In this document: positions 39,001-52,200 of the stretch, piece after piece
How positions within the stretch are numbered: position 1 is the first letter of the stretch
Layout of the letters: each line of letters begins with the position of its first letter
Source of the DNA: Sapria himalayana
Lineage: Eukaryota > Streptophyta > Magnoliopsida > Malpighiales > Rafflesiaceae
Assembly: GCA_029783825.1 (NCBI GenBank)
Contig: JAREIK010002970.1
Coordinates: 87,540 to 151,539, forward strand
Reading direction: 5' to 3'
DNA: 64,000 bases
The notes under the pieces: generated by a model
The model's input: only the letters and a program-made list of their open reading frames with translations
The model's database searches: none
Told to the model about the DNA's origin: nothing
Translations under genes and position numbers: made by a program

Positions 39001-39543
39001 GAGTAATACATCTTCTTAAATACAACTTTCATCTTCTGTCATATTTCTGCAACACGAGATGCCTTCTTAAACTGAGGATGATCACAAATCTTATAGCTAA
39101 TTAAATCCATATCACTACACCAATATAACAAACATCCATTGAAACAATAATCAAATTTTTCCACGGGTAGACCCATACCCCGTAGTAACTTATTAGTGCT
39201 GTAAAAGTTGTTAGTTATCAAATTATTATACAGAATAATCTCTTTCATCAGTTCTGTCACCTAATCAAATAATTTCTAAGATATATGATTTTCAGACTTC
39301 ATGCTCAAAAGTTGAGCCACAAGTGATAATTGCGAATGTGTTTTACAACTAGGCCAAAACCTATTATCTACAGCTTTAAGCATATCATAAAATTTTTGAG
39401 CTTCAGAATTAGGTGGTTCATCCATGTAATCCATATTATTGTCAACACTAGTAGCATCCTTGACCATTCTATGGTATGTGTTTGATGGTTCTTCTCTACA
39501 TACATAGGATTTAGTACTCTCATTTTGATCAATGTTCACAGTC
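36100..39543 (-). pseudogene. TNP2 transposase of CACTA element 2, main (3') part
   Basis: The minus strand from 39543 continues the frame begun at 54403-54159. It reads EPPNSEAQKFYDMLKAVDNR and SCKTHSQLSLVAQLLSMKSE, then after stops NNFYSTNKLLRGMGLPVEKF and NGCLLYWCSDMDLISYKICD, the conserved region before the Transposase_21 core. The core (about 38990-37500) is heavily decayed. A DUF4218-like part is open at 37439-37074 (EGSICNEYLVEEVSYFCFYY). A DUF4216-like part follows at about 36790-36360 (SGVCIKGSSYSVYEIDYYGQ, then VLLTCEWFDPTQN). TNP2 is the protein that recognises and cuts CACTA ends. Many stops and frame changes make this copy inactive. Confidence 0.85.
39541..39543. repeat. Target-site duplication of the nested element, left copy (GTC)
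   Basis: GTC precedes CACCACAACAAAAC and is repeated at 54159-54161 after GTTTTGTTGTAGTG. Collapsing the two copies restores the outer TNP2 reading frame. Confidence 0.95.
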
Positions 39544-39820
39544 CACCACAACAAAACAGCAAATTAATGACGTTTTATATCTTGATGCTTTCAGAAAACA
39601 TCATTATACGATTTGTAATTAGACATTTAATGATACTTTTCTAAAAGCGACATTATTTGGAAAATGTATTAAGTTTTTATGACACTTACTAGAAGTTTCA
39701 TTGTTACTACAACAAAACTTAAAATTAATGATGCTATATATCTTGACGCTTTTAAAAAATGTCATTATTATATTTGTAAGTATACATTTAATGACACTTA
39801 CTAGAAGTGTCATTGTTAAG
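39544..39820. repeat. Tandemly duplicated left terminus of CACTA element 3
   Basis: The terminal unit beginning CACCACAACAAAAC at 39544 is repeated as TACTACAACAAAAC at 39705. Both are followed by AAATTAATGA, TATATCTTGA and ACACTTACTAGAAGTNTCATTGTTA words. The first unit is about 160 bp, the second about 114 bp because of an internal deletion. The outer copy is the one flanked by the target duplication. Confidence 0.85.
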
Positions 39821-39829
39821 ACTAATAGG

Positions 39830-41630
39830 TTAGGAAAATTGCTTAGCTCCTTAAAACTTTCCAAGGAAAAAGAGGCTGAAAATTATAAACCTTGTCACTT
39901 TTATTAGTGTCATGGATGTGAAAAAATTAATTTTGAATTTATAGATTTGTAACAAATTTCTTATTTAATTTTTTTTATAAGTAATAATATTTTTATTTTT
40001 ACTATAGATTAATAAAAAAATTATCAAATTTTTGTTCAAAATTATTTATAAAAAATAAACAGAAACTTATGATAAAATTAAAAAATATCTAAATATTTAT
40101 ATATTCAAGATTGCGATTTTTATTTATAAAATAAGTAATAATATTTAATTTTAAAATGTAATTTGTTAATATTTATTTTATCCCTAAGAGAAATAAAAAT
40201 AAAATGTAAAAATAAGGTGATTTAATATAATTATGTGAAAAAATTAATATTATTTTTAACTTAATTATATTGATTAATCTATCGCTAGTAAGAGTTGCGC
40301 TTCTTCTTCAACATGTTCGGCCATTTCAAATAGCTCAGGTTCAAGCTCGCATCTTCGAAATCATTGGCCATATTTGCAGTATCCTGTAAATTTCTCCATT
40401 GAGTTTATAATTGTATCAGCTCTTCGCTTTCATTAACCTAATTAATTAATATGAACGTGTTCCGAGTAATTTAGCATAAACCACAATATTATAAACGCAG
40501 TATTATAGGCTCTATTTTTCGGAGCAATCAGCGAGAACAGCGAAAGAGTTAGGCTGAACTGAGTGATCCTTGTTTAAAATTCCTATAGTTTGCCACCGTG
40601 ATTCTTTTGTTAAAACCTGAAGCCAACTTCTCCTTATAAATGCAGATGCTTTGCCAATCTATCACCTTCACCATTCTCATTTTAAGTGCTACTAACAAGT
40701 GCAATAAACGTGTGTGTATGTGTATGTATATTAGAATTAGATCGAATCACAAGTTGATGCAACCCACATATTTATTAATGCACAACAACTCTTGAGTCAC
40801 ATGTTATCTTGCATCTATTGGATGAATTTTTTGATTCTCACCCAAGTACTTTTTTATCTGATCCATATTTTTTTAATATTCAACATGTTTCATTTTAAAT
40901 GTCTACATTGAAGAGGGGAAAGAATAGTTTGATTTATTTTGATGAATTGAAGAGCAATACAAATATTAATTATTTTGTTTTGTTGCATTTTTTTTCTAAA
41001 TTTTAGGAGTTTTGATTATTTTTTTAATTATGTTAATATTATTTTTATATAGCAACTGTTCAAAAAAAATATAAGTAGATAAGGTTCATTCATTGAGAAC
41101 ACCAATGTCACAATGATAACTTCAAAAAAAAATAATATATTGCCTTAGCATAGGTGACATAAATTGACATCCATGTAATAATTCATTCAAAAATTTATTC
41201 TTGTTTTTAAAATAAATTAAATGTAGTACACCATTGAGATCAATCATAAATAAATTTATTTATTTTTTCATTTGTACTTCTTTAAAATTATGCTTTTTTA
41301 TTAATGTTTTACCATACTTTATCATTCTATTAAAAATATGATTATCTTTTGTAAATCTATAAATATGCGTTTACTTGTCTCTAACATTTATATATTTTAT
41401 TATGATTTTTTTTTCATACAATGAAACACATTAATCCAAATAGAAATAAGATTTTGATTTTTGAATCATACGCATTGGTAGGGTGTTATGCGGGTTGCTG
41501 CAACTTTTCGTTGTTATTCACTTATATCTAACATCGTGGCTATTAATTTCATATTTTTTGAATCGTGTGCAACTGTTTGGATGGTGGCAGATCAACTTTG
41601 ATAGGGATAATAATTTTTATCTTGTAAGTG
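39830..41630. other. AT-rich 5' region of element 3 without a clear gene
   Basis: Mostly AT-rich sequence. A short patch near 40280-40400 has balanced composition and, on the minus strand, reads RRCELEPELFEMAEHVEEEA, which may be an old exon of unknown origin. A (TG)n-like patch lies near 40708-40730. No domain is recognised. Confidence 0.5.
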
Positions 41631-41649
41631 TGCACAAAAGGAGAGATTC

Positions 41650-42020
41650 CAATTGACTTTTAGGTAGTGGTACAGTAAACCCAGAGCACCTCAGGAAGCT
41701 CTTCCACCCATTTACATTTAGCAGAGTCTAGTTGTTTTTTCAAGGTAATCAACATGGTTTTGTCGGAGGCCTCAACTTGGCCATTGCTTTGTAGATACCA
41801 AGGGGTAAAGTATAAGTTTTTATTTTCAATTCATAGCAGAAGTCCTGGTAGACTTGGCTATCAAATTGTCGCCCGTTATTAGATATAATTGATCTTGGGA
41901 TGTCGGAGAAGCAGAAGTCCTAGATAAATCGAGTTACCTTTCTATCTTTGATTGATGAAAAAGTGTCAGCTCTATCCATTTACTAAAATAAACAGTGGCG
42001 ACCAATAATAGTCTATATTT
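41650..42020 (-). mobile_element. Ty3/gypsy retrotransposon integrase remnant
   Basis: On the minus strand the integrase core of a gypsy-type element is readable across frame changes: a YFSKWIEL-like block near 41990, then IPRSIISNNGRQFDSQVYQD, then SNGQVEASDKTM and KCKWVEELPEVLWVYCTT near 41680. Stops and shifts show long decay. No long terminal repeats or other polyprotein domains are evident nearby, so this is a fragment. Confidence 0.85.
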
Positions 42021-43479
42021 TGGATCGTTCATCTCTTTTTGAAGGCATTAAATACACCACACCGCTATTTAAGCTCAATCACACCATCTTCTCAAACAAG
42101 TATCACAACAAGCACTGTATTTGTTGGAAACGTTTTCCTTCGCCGGAGAATACCAATCCACGGTGTCGAGACCATTTGTTAGTTTGGCACCAGTCATTTC
42201 TGGGATTCAATCTCGAGGATTTTGGTGATTTGAAAATTCTTATTTCTATCTTTGATTCAATGCAAACTTCTTCTCCAATTTATTTTACTTAAGACAATTC
42301 GAGTGCTCTCTTGTACCCTAACATTAAAAATTCTACCTTGTAAAAATTCTGCCTTATGACAGATAGATATATTAAACTTTTGACAATTCTGCCTTATGTC
42401 ATATTCTTATATTGTAAAAACAAACAAACATTAAAAATTATAGAACATCAATTGAACTTTGGCCTAAACATACTGCTGAGCTTAGCTTGGATATTCTAGA
42501 ATCTTATATAATCTTCTAGATTCAATATTATTGTGGCACTGGACATTGTGTAACTCCCTTATCTCATAATCTTTTTGAATCTTTCCTTCAATGACATATT
42601 TATATCAATGAAATAGAAATTCAGTAGTCTTGTTTGATATGTTCTTTTTGTAGATATTGAAGGTTATTGATTACATCAAGCTCAATCTCATGGCTTAGTT
42701 CATTAGCTACCATGTTAGCCTTTTCTAACTTATAATTCAACACTGTTAACTTTTTCTAGAAACTCCAATAAGTGAGCTTTTTTAAGTGATTTTCTAATGT
42801 GTTTAAAAATAAATTAATTATATATTATTCATGCTCACCAAGAAATGAGAACCTATATGGTTATGTCCCCATGCAAGTACGTTGTGAATTATAATGATTA
42901 TTTCTTTTTATTGAATTATTATTTGACATTTTATTTATTAACTTTTTTGAGATATTTTGTATGTATTCACTATTGTGTTAAGCATATTTGAGTATTTTTT
43001 TATATAGATTTTAATAAATATATATTTTGAGCAAATTTGTTGAATATTAGTGAAATTTGAGTTATCTTTAGTGACATTTGTAGACTTGATGGAGTGAAGA
43101 CATTTCCCATTATATGAGAGAATTACCTAATTTCTTTCTTTTATGCTTGGATTTTTGAGAGCAATGTAAACTTTCATTTGCTCTCCAATTATTACTTTTT
43201 GGCTTCTTTCAACTTTAGACTTCAATTGGAGTGGGATGCATTAAGATTGTGGTTGGACTTCTATTTAGCAAATAAATAGAAGTGTCGATACTTTGGCTTA
43301 TAAGTATATTGGAAGACTCTTTTGAGGCATCATGGGCCTACGACAGCTTTATTATCACATATTCTTCTTCTTTACAACATCATCATTATAGTGAGAAATT
43401 TATGGAGTTGTGAATTATCTATGAAATCATTTTTACTCACAATAGAAGAGAGAATCCTTAGAGAGTGACTCTTTCCATT

Positions 43480-44420
43480 TGTCACTTTTAACTTTTAAGT
43501 ACTTTTATTATATTTTGGAGTATCTTTCAATTAAGTTTTGAAACTTCTTAGATATTAAGTATACTTTATATTTTTATATAATAAAATAACTCACATCATT
43601 CTTGAATAACCATGTACAAACAATATGAAATAGTTATTGTTCGTATATAATAATACAAACATTTGTCCACAAATATATAAGTGAACCAAGTCAAAAATAT
43701 AATGTTACGTCTTATCAACCCCTTTTGGGAATGATTGCATGGACTATTTAGCCTTAGCATATTCTCCACAATCAATATTTTATACTTCAATATTAAGGGA
43801 CTGCCCATTCACCAATTATACTTCAATATTTTATACTTCAATATTTTATACTCCACAATCTTTGACTATGAAGCTTAAAGCATTTATAATTCATGTTTCC
43901 ATACCTTATGTGCCATAAGTTAGACTATTTTACTTCATGCATGTTCAATGTAGAATCGATTCTTGAGTTGAGGTTGATAGAGATGTTACAATTTTAGGAT
44001 ATCTTCACCTTCCAAATTATACTTCTTGATTCCTTATCACATATGGTATAGTTATTCTCTTAATGTATCAATTTATAATCCTTCTATATTAATTGGCTTA
44101 TTAATAGTATAGTTAGACTATTTATAGATGCTTAATTTTTTTATAGTTAAAATATTGAGGTTTTGAATTATACAATAAAACTTTCTCAACATATCTATTC
44201 TTCTTACATATATTTTAGCTACAAGAAGAGTAAACATCATCTACTAATAAAAATTTTGAACATCTTTAGAATAAATGTGAAGCTCTAATTAAAAAGTAGC
44301 ATCAAATAAGTTTTGGAAATGTCTCATTAGTCTTTGCTCAAATAATTTGAGTGAGTTTTTTGATCCTCAAATATTAGCATCAAAAGCCCTTGGATTCCTG
44401 TTTAGATTTAATTCAGAGTA
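43480..44420 (-). mobile_element. Ty1/copia retrotransposon integrase-region remnant
   Basis: On the minus strand, fragments match the region between the gag-pre-integrase zinc motif and the integrase core of copia-type polyproteins: a QSMQSFPKGVDK-like block, then IFDLVHLYICGQM, then NNNYFILFVHGYSRMM near 43600-43700. The remainder up to 44420 is a weaker match with many stops. A short triplicated phrase, ATACTTCAATATTTT, occurs near 43776-43850. The fragment is inactive. Confidence 0.65.
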
Positions 44421-45470
44421 AAACTAGGGGTGAAAGTGTAAGTTTTTTGTTTCCTTCTCTTCATTTTTATTGATTTCTTTTGTACTTAGATGTAGAGGTT
44501 GCAGAATCATATCATATTAGAAAGTCACTTTCATGGATGCTTTCTTCTCCACCACATTTCTACCTTTTAGAGGATATGTTTCGTTTTCACTCCCCCCAAT
44601 ACTAGCTTGAATTTGATCTTCTCTTGTTTTCGAAAGATAGAAATTGTAGTCAGTTACTCTCTTCATCAGTTTCTACATGGCTTTGATTTACAAACTGTGG
44701 AAAGTGGAGTTGTACATGGCTTATGCATAATATTTTCGGCATCGTGTTTAGTGTTGCTATTTTGTGAAGTTTAATTAGTTATGTTTCCATCATTCTATGC
44801 AGATTTTGTGATGTTGGTGCTGGTTTTGTCGGTGATTTTTCCTTAGTTGAGTTATCTGCTCCCTATTTTCAGGCTACAATTCTGCCACAGAGTTATAATG
44901 ATTTCTTTTCCATTTCCCATTTTCAGGCTCAGTCTCCAATTCATCTTGCAAGGTCCTGTTTGCAAATTACAAAAGATAAAGAGTGGGTAATTCTTGTTGT
45001 TGGCTTTGAGCAGGTTATTATCCATTCTTTTTTTTATCTCGTGTCATTTTTATACATGTTATTCTATTTGTTCACTCGTCCTTTGTTTATAAGACAGTGA
45101 CAGTATGGTAAAAATTGAGGCTATATTTCATAAAAATGTGTGCTCTATAGTCATGCTATTTCAAAATCAATTAGCCTAAGGACCTAGAGACATTAAATGT
45201 CATATTTATAAAATGACTTTTATCATATTTTAATTTAATTTAAAGTATAATTAAATAATATTTTTTTTGTTTAAATATTTTTTTCTATGAATCTAACTTA
45301 CTTTGAGAAATAATTTCTCAATTTTAAATTTTATTTCAATAATTTTGCTTGTGTTAACAAATTCAACAATATTACAAAAAATAATGTTTATCTCTTCTAT
45401 CTTATATCTGACATGCATTTAAATATTTTTTTAAATTGATTTTTTAATTTTCTTTTAACAGATAAAATAG
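44421..45470. other. Region between the copia remnant and TNP2 of element 3
   Basis: This should contain the promoter and leader of the element's TNP2 gene. Moderately GC-rich patches occur at about 44640-45010, with pyrimidine-rich tracts, followed by AT-rich sequence up to the TNP2 start. I could not fix a TATA box or transcription start. Confidence 0.35.
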
Positions 45471-45556
45471 AGGTTGCTCAATGAATAACATTGGAATGTT
45501 GGTGAGTTCTTCCACTTGAAGTGTGATATCTATTGGAATTAATTTTTTCTTTAAAA

Positions 45557-48500
45557 ATGGATCGTTCATGGATCTCAAAGGATAGAAGATCTAAGGAATA
45601 TGAAGATGGAGTTGAATGCTTTGTTGCATTTGCAATACAAAATTCTGCAAATAAAACCTCCATTAAATGTCCATGCTTACAATGTGGTAATATGATTTTC
45701 AATACTCCTCAAATGATTCGAGATTATTTGTTTTTCTTTGGAATTGATCAGAGTTACCATACATGGTATTGGCTTGGAGAGGCAGCTCCAACTAGCCCAC
45801 CTTCCATAAGAACAAAACATTAGGATAGACTTCAATTTGATGATCAACGTAGTACAATAGAAATTGTTCAAGCTGCACATGAGGTTTGTCAATATGATAC
45901 TCAATTGTTTGCAAGATTACTACAAGATGCAGAAAAACCATTATATCCTGGTTGCATAAACTTTACAAGAATGTCAGCCTTGATCAAATTATACAACTTA
46001 AAAGCACGTTTTAGGTGGTCTGATAATAACTTTTCAGAGCTTTTACAAATTCTTGGAGAAATGTTGCCTTTAAACAATGAATTGCCTTTGTCGATGTATG
46101 AAGAGAAAAAGACATTAAATTCTTTGGGAATAGAATATGAAAAAATCCATGCGTGCCAAAATGATTGTGTTCTTTATCGGAATGAGTTGAAAGATGCATC
46201 ATTATGTCCTACCTGTGGAACTTTGAGGTGGAAGATAGATAACACCGGAACTAAGAGGAGAAAAGGAGTTCTTGTGAAAGTATTGTGGTATTTTCCTCCA
46301 ATTCCAAGATTTAGAAGAATATTTCAATCATCAAAAATTAAAAAAGAGCTCATATGGCATTTCGAAGAAAGAAATTTTGATGGGAAAATGCGTCATCCAT
46401 CAGATTCACCATCATGGAAGCAAGTTGATCACAGATAGCATGAGTTTTCAAAATACCTAGAAACCTGAGACTTGCAATTTCTATAGATGGCATAAATCCT
46501 CACAGTTCATTTAATAGCAAATATAGTTATTGGCCCATTCTCATGATAATTTACAACCTTCCTCCATGGTTGTGCATGAAAAGAAAATTTATGATGTTAT
46601 CTTTATTAATTTTAGGTCCACGCTAACCTGGCAATGACATTGATGTCTATTTAGCACCGCTAATAGAAGATCTTAAAACATTGTGGGAGGTTGGAGTTTA
46701 AGTTTACGATGCACATAAACAAGATATCTTTACTTTAAGAGCCGTTCTTTTATGGACAATAAATGATTTTTCTGCATATGGAAATATGTCAGGATGCAAA
46801 GTTAAAGGATATTATGGTTGTCCAATATGTGGAGAAGAAACATATTCTTGTAGGTTAAAGCATGGAAAAAAGAACTTCTATATTGGACATAAATGATTTC
46901 TTCCAAGAAATCATCCTTATAGGAAACAAAAGAAAACATTTGATGGAAAACAAGAGTTCGGGTCACCTCAAAAAATATTGACTGGCAAGGAAATATTAAA
47001 AAAATCAATGGAATTTTCAATTCTTGGGGGAAAAAAAAGTTATTCTGGGAAAATCTAAAATCAAAGAATTTTCAATTCTTTGATCTTGATTATTAGAAAT
47101 ATCTTCATGTTAATCATAATTTGGATGTAATGCATATTGAGAAAAATGTTTGTGAAAGCATTATTGGTACCTTACTCAACAGTGCAGGTAAGACAAAGGA
47201 TGGGCTTAATACTCGCTTGGATCTTGTAGATATGGGCTTAAGGAGCGAATTGGCACCAGTGTTTGATTCGAAGAGAACATATCTCCCTCTTGCATATTAT
47301 ACACTTTCTACAAATGAAAAGAAGGTGTTTTGCCAACCACTTTCACAATTGAAGGTTCCATATGGATATAGTTCGAACCTTCGAAACCTCGTGTCAATTG
47401 AATACTTGGAACTTAATGGCTTAAAATCCAATGACTATCATGCATTAATGCAACAATTTTTGCTGGTTTTGTTACGTTCTATCTTGCCCAAGCATGTGAG
47501 GAATACGATTTGTAGATTGAGTTTATTTTTCAATGCTCTCTGTACTAAAGTCATTGATGTTCCTTCAATAGATGAGTTACAAAATGAGATAGTGGTGACA
47601 TTATGCTTGTTTGAAAAGTACTTCCCACATTCTTTCTTTGATATCATGGTGCATCTTATTGTGCATCTTGTAAGAGAAGTGAGACTTTATGGACTGGTTT
47701 ACTTTAGGTGGATGTACCCATTTGAAAAGTTTATGAAAGTGTTAAAAGGCTATGTATGAAATCATACTAGACCTGAAGGCTGTATTGCTGAATGCTATAT
47801 TGCAGAAGAAGGAATCAAGTTTTGTACAGAGTACTTATCAAATGTGGAAGCAATTGGAATTCCTAGTAGTTCAAACATTGACCACACAGTCGGGGCACCA
47901 ATATTTGGAGGTCTTACTATGAAGGCCGAATCCAATTTATGGTTACAAGCACATCATTATGTGTTGGAAAATACATCAATTATCCAACCTTTTATTGAGT
48001 AAGCACCACTTACTTTTTGTTTTTTTATCTTTTGTACGTACTATATATTATTCTAATTATTTAATTATTATACATGACCTCATAGAGAGCAGATGCAATG
48101 GCTGAAAGCGATACATCCACGTCAATCAAAAAGGCAAAAGTGCTTACAGGATGAGCATGCTCGTACTTTTACCTTTTGGTTACGAAAAAGGTACAAAAAT
48201 GGTTTATTAAATTTTCCTTTTTGTTTTCAATATTGGTCACCATATAAATTATATCTTTATCTTATTTCTATAGGTTGAAGTTGCATTGGGAAATAATGAA
48301 CCTGTATCTGAAACCATTAAATGGATAGCTAATGGTCCAAGCCTTTATGTGATGAAGTATAATGGTTATGTCATAAATGGGTGTCAATATAATACCAAGG
48401 AGCGTGATGATTTAATAGCTACCCAAAATAGCAGAGTTAGTATTGTATCAACGACAATGCAAATTACTAGTGCTAAGGATAAAAATCCTATTTTCAGGGA

Positions 48501-48924
48501 ACTTTGTTTCTATGGGGTTATTACAGAGATTTGGGACCTGGATTATACTATGTTCAGAATTATAGTCTTCAAGTGTGATTTGGTTGATAATAAGAATGGA
48601 ATCAGGGTTGATGATCTTGGGTTTACCTTAGTTGACTTTAGTAGATTGGCTCATAAGTCAGATCCGTTCATATTAGCCTTTCAGGCTAAGAAAGTCTTCT
48701 ATGTACAAGATGAGCTTAATCCAAGAAGGTCAATTGTTTTGTCAACTCCTCAAGAAGATTTCAAAAAAAGAGCAAATGATGATGATCCCATGGAAATTTC
48801 TATTGAACACAATCCAGTCATATCTTCTTTACCACAAGTTGAATTATTTGATGCATTGGATGAATCTGATAAAATCTATAATAGGGATGATTGCGAGGGA
48901 ATTTGGGTCGAGAACAAATCATAA
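45557..48924 (+). pseudogene. TNP2 transposase of CACTA element 3 (decayed, partly open)
   Basis: TNP2 binds and cleaves the element ends in the nucleus. The start MDRSWISKDRRSKEYEDG begins a transposase-associated domain with a Cys-Pro-Cys-X2-Cys zinc-like motif (45557-45820). A stop at 45821-45823 interrupts it, and the frame then reopens to 46438. The Transposase_21 core follows across frame changes: RNLRLAIS.DGINPHSSFNS, then GCKVKGYYGCPICGEETYSC, and the family hallmark DVMHIEKNVCESIIGTLLNS at 47124-47180. Then come DUF4218-like sequence (open to 47759, continuing to about 48000), a small exon at about 48090-48190 (EQMQWLKAIHP), and a DUF4216 domain (about 48274-48924, SETIKWIANGPSLYVMKYNG). 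Apparent introns lie at about 48001-48087 and 48192-48272. Several stops in the core make it probably inactive, though long parts remain open. Confidence 0.88.
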
Positions 48925-49206
48925 ATGATTCCAATTTTTATCTTTGTTATTGCTTTGTGAATTGATATGCTTCTAAAGTTTTTTGTTTTTTAAATGTAAG
49001 CGGACTAGAAAAGTTTTCGTCTTTGTTATTAGATGAATGTTATTCTTTCAATTTTAGTTAATGACAGGTTAAGAATATTCTAAAAACTGACATTATTATG
49101 TTTTGTGCAAAACAGCTGATTAGGTAATGCCTATAATTAGTTATATTTTTTCCTTTTAAATATTTTTTTATTTCTTTGTACTTATTTTTAAACATTATTA
49201 TTATTT

Positions 49207-52200
49207 TTTTGATAGGTATGGAAACGGAACAACTAGATAAAGCTACTACAAGAAATAGATGTAGAGGGATAACAAGAAAGCCAATGATTATCAAGAACAG
49301 GAGCAAAGGAATTAAACTTTCAGTTCAGTATAATGTCGATGGTGTTTATGTCGGACAAGCTGCGGTGCATCTCACAAGTTATTTAGGTGTATTGGCACGT
49401 ACCATGGTCCCAATTAGATATAGCACTTGGCACCATGTACCCAAGCAATTGAAGAATAAATTGTGGGACTCCATTAAGGTAAACTTGTATTTATTTTTTA
49501 TATTTTTAACGTTTTCTAATTTTATTTGCAAATTTTTTTAACAACTTATAACTATGTTCAATACTTCTAGGATGCATTTACATTGGATTGTAAAAGTAGA
49601 AGGAATTGTATGAAAACAATTGGCAGGTGCTTTAGATCTTTCAAGAATATGTTGACAACAAAGTATATCATTCCATCCAAAGACCAACTCGAGCTTCTTA
49701 AAAAATCACCATCTGAATACAATTTTATTGAAGATGAAGATTGGACAATTTTTGTCAAAGAAAGAGTGACTCAAAGATTTCAGGTATATTTCTAATTATT
49801 TTCATGGAATTTTCTCAATTTTTCTTTACTTAATATAAATTAAAAATTGTAGGAGTTTAGAGAAGTTCAAAAGGAAAGAAGTAAAAAGCATATTTATAAT
49901 CATCATCTTAGTAGGAAGGGATATGCTGGTCTTGAAACGGAGATGGTAAGTTAAATATGTTGTTGCTTTACTTTTTATTTTATGTTGAATTTCCTAAAGA
50001 CTCATTATATTACATTGCAATATTGTAAAAGTCGGTAGAAACCGGCTTAATTATGGTCATTGATAGAAGTGTATTATGGAAGAAAGCGATGGTTAAAAAA
50101 GATGGCACGTATGATGAAGTGGTCATTCCAGTTGTGGAGAAGATTGTAAGTATAAGTTATGGAACAAATATTTCATTTACGGTATAAACTTATTTATTGT
50201 AACCAATATGACGTTTAATTTTATAATATAATTGTGTATCAGGATATGAAGTTGCAATAGTCACAAGAAAGCAGTTTGAGTTTCAATGGAAATGACATAT
50301 TTACAGAAGCATTGGGAACTCCAGAATATAGTGGTCGAGTACGAGCTAAAGGAAAGCATTATACTCCACGAAATTATTTTCATTCTATGGCTAATAGTAC
50401 TTTGCGGAAATTTATGAAAGAATTGGAAGAGCGACAATCAAAGTTTGAGGCAAAGATTTTATTCCAACTCTCTCAGATGGTACCCACCGCATCTCAATCT
50501 GATATTGGTAGCTCTAACATGCTTCAAAAACATATTGTCCTTCCGGAAAGTGTTGAGCAACCAAAACGTCAAGTAGAAGACCACATTCCACCAATGCTAG
50601 CAGTAAAAAAGGGTAGTTGTATTTAATATTATGTTCATAAATATAAATGTGGTATCACAAACTCATAATTTTCATATCAACTTACCTAGTTGATATGAAA
50701 ATATAGAAGTAATGTTACAATATAAGTTAGCATGATAAATTATATTAATAAGCTCATTAAGTTATGATAACTCAATTTTGTCTAACTAATAATTTTCTAC
50801 GTAAAAATTATCAACTTTAGATGATTGCATATAACTAAACAACAAAGTTTTATTTTACAGGAAAGGAATTGTCAATTGGCCATAGGGACAAAAGAAAATG
50901 TTGTCGCAGCTGGAACTATGGTACTTGAATGTGGTGATAACTACCTTGTTGCCATGGATGTTTCTTATGATCCAAATGCATTACTTCCTATACCTATTCC
51001 AAGCCAAATCACCACTATTGGAGATGCTATTGGGCATCATATTTTATGGCCTGCCCAATTTGTCATTCCTTCTACTCTTCACATCTAGGTATGTGGTTTT
51101 TTAAAAATAAAATATTTCTTAATAATAATAATAATACTAGTTTATCTAAGATAATTCTTATTTATACAAAGATATTTTATGTTTGATAGGATTCAAAGAA
51201 ATTTAAGAAACATAATATTAGAGAGAGAACACTATGTTTAAATGATGAGAATTTCGTAGATATCAAGAGCTTTGCTACATTAGTTGGGTGCTTATTAAAG
51301 GATGAGATCGTACATGCTGTAGAAATCATAGAGAAGGTTTTTGGACAGTCATTTAAGACATTCCTCATGAAAGAAGAAATGGATATTATTATATTATTAA
51401 TAGATGTGTCATCTAATTGCCTTTTGTTCTATATGTGGTAATATAAAAATTTAATATGTTTTTCATTTAATTTAACTATCTTATTTATGCTTTAATTTTT
51501 CATTATGTGAATTGTATTTAATATTAGTTAAATTAAAATATTATAACTTTTAAATATTGTGTGAAATTAAATCCGACATTTGCATAAAAAAATGGTTGAT
51601 GCTAAAGAGGCAGAGCAATTTATTTTTGTAAATCCGACCTTGGTTTCCAAAGCTAGATTGGGAGAAGCAAGCAAGAAAAATAGGTCAAGGATTATAGCTA
51701 ATTGGTTAATGAATGCAAATAATGCAGATTTGGTTTTTATTCCATATAACCCAGGGTAAGTTATTTAACATAAGTAAGATTATAAGTATGCAAATATATC
51801 AAATTATAAATGATATGTTGTTAGATTATTTTTAATTTTGTAGTTGTCATTGGGTATTGGTGGTACTTGAAATAAGGACTTTGATCACCTATTACCTTGA
51901 TTCCATGCATCATCAACCTGTAGATGATCTTAAAGACATTGTTAATATGTAAGTTTTTCTTTTCTTATTATAGAATGAAGCATTTGGTGGCAACATAAAT
52001 TTTTTTTCTTAATGCAGGGCTCAAAGATATCTTCACTTTAAAAAACAAATATCATCAAAAAGAGAGCCTAATTGGGTTGTACTAGGGGTACATAACTCAT
52101 TAACTGAGTAATATAATATTTAGTGTCTTCTACTTAATTTTAAACTTTTTACAATATGACTTGCAAGTAACTCCATATATATATATATATATATAGAGAT

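Noticed and set aside
39276..39554. Minus-strand ORF starting with Met at 39554 as an independent gene
   Set aside because: The first residues come from the terminus of the nested element. The frame is the continuation of the outer TNP2 interrupted at the GTC site.
42020..42292. 90-codon plus-strand ORF downstream of the gypsy remnant
   Set aside because: It has no recognisable domain and lies opposite the gypsy remnant. It may be antisense or leader sequence of retrotransposon DNA.
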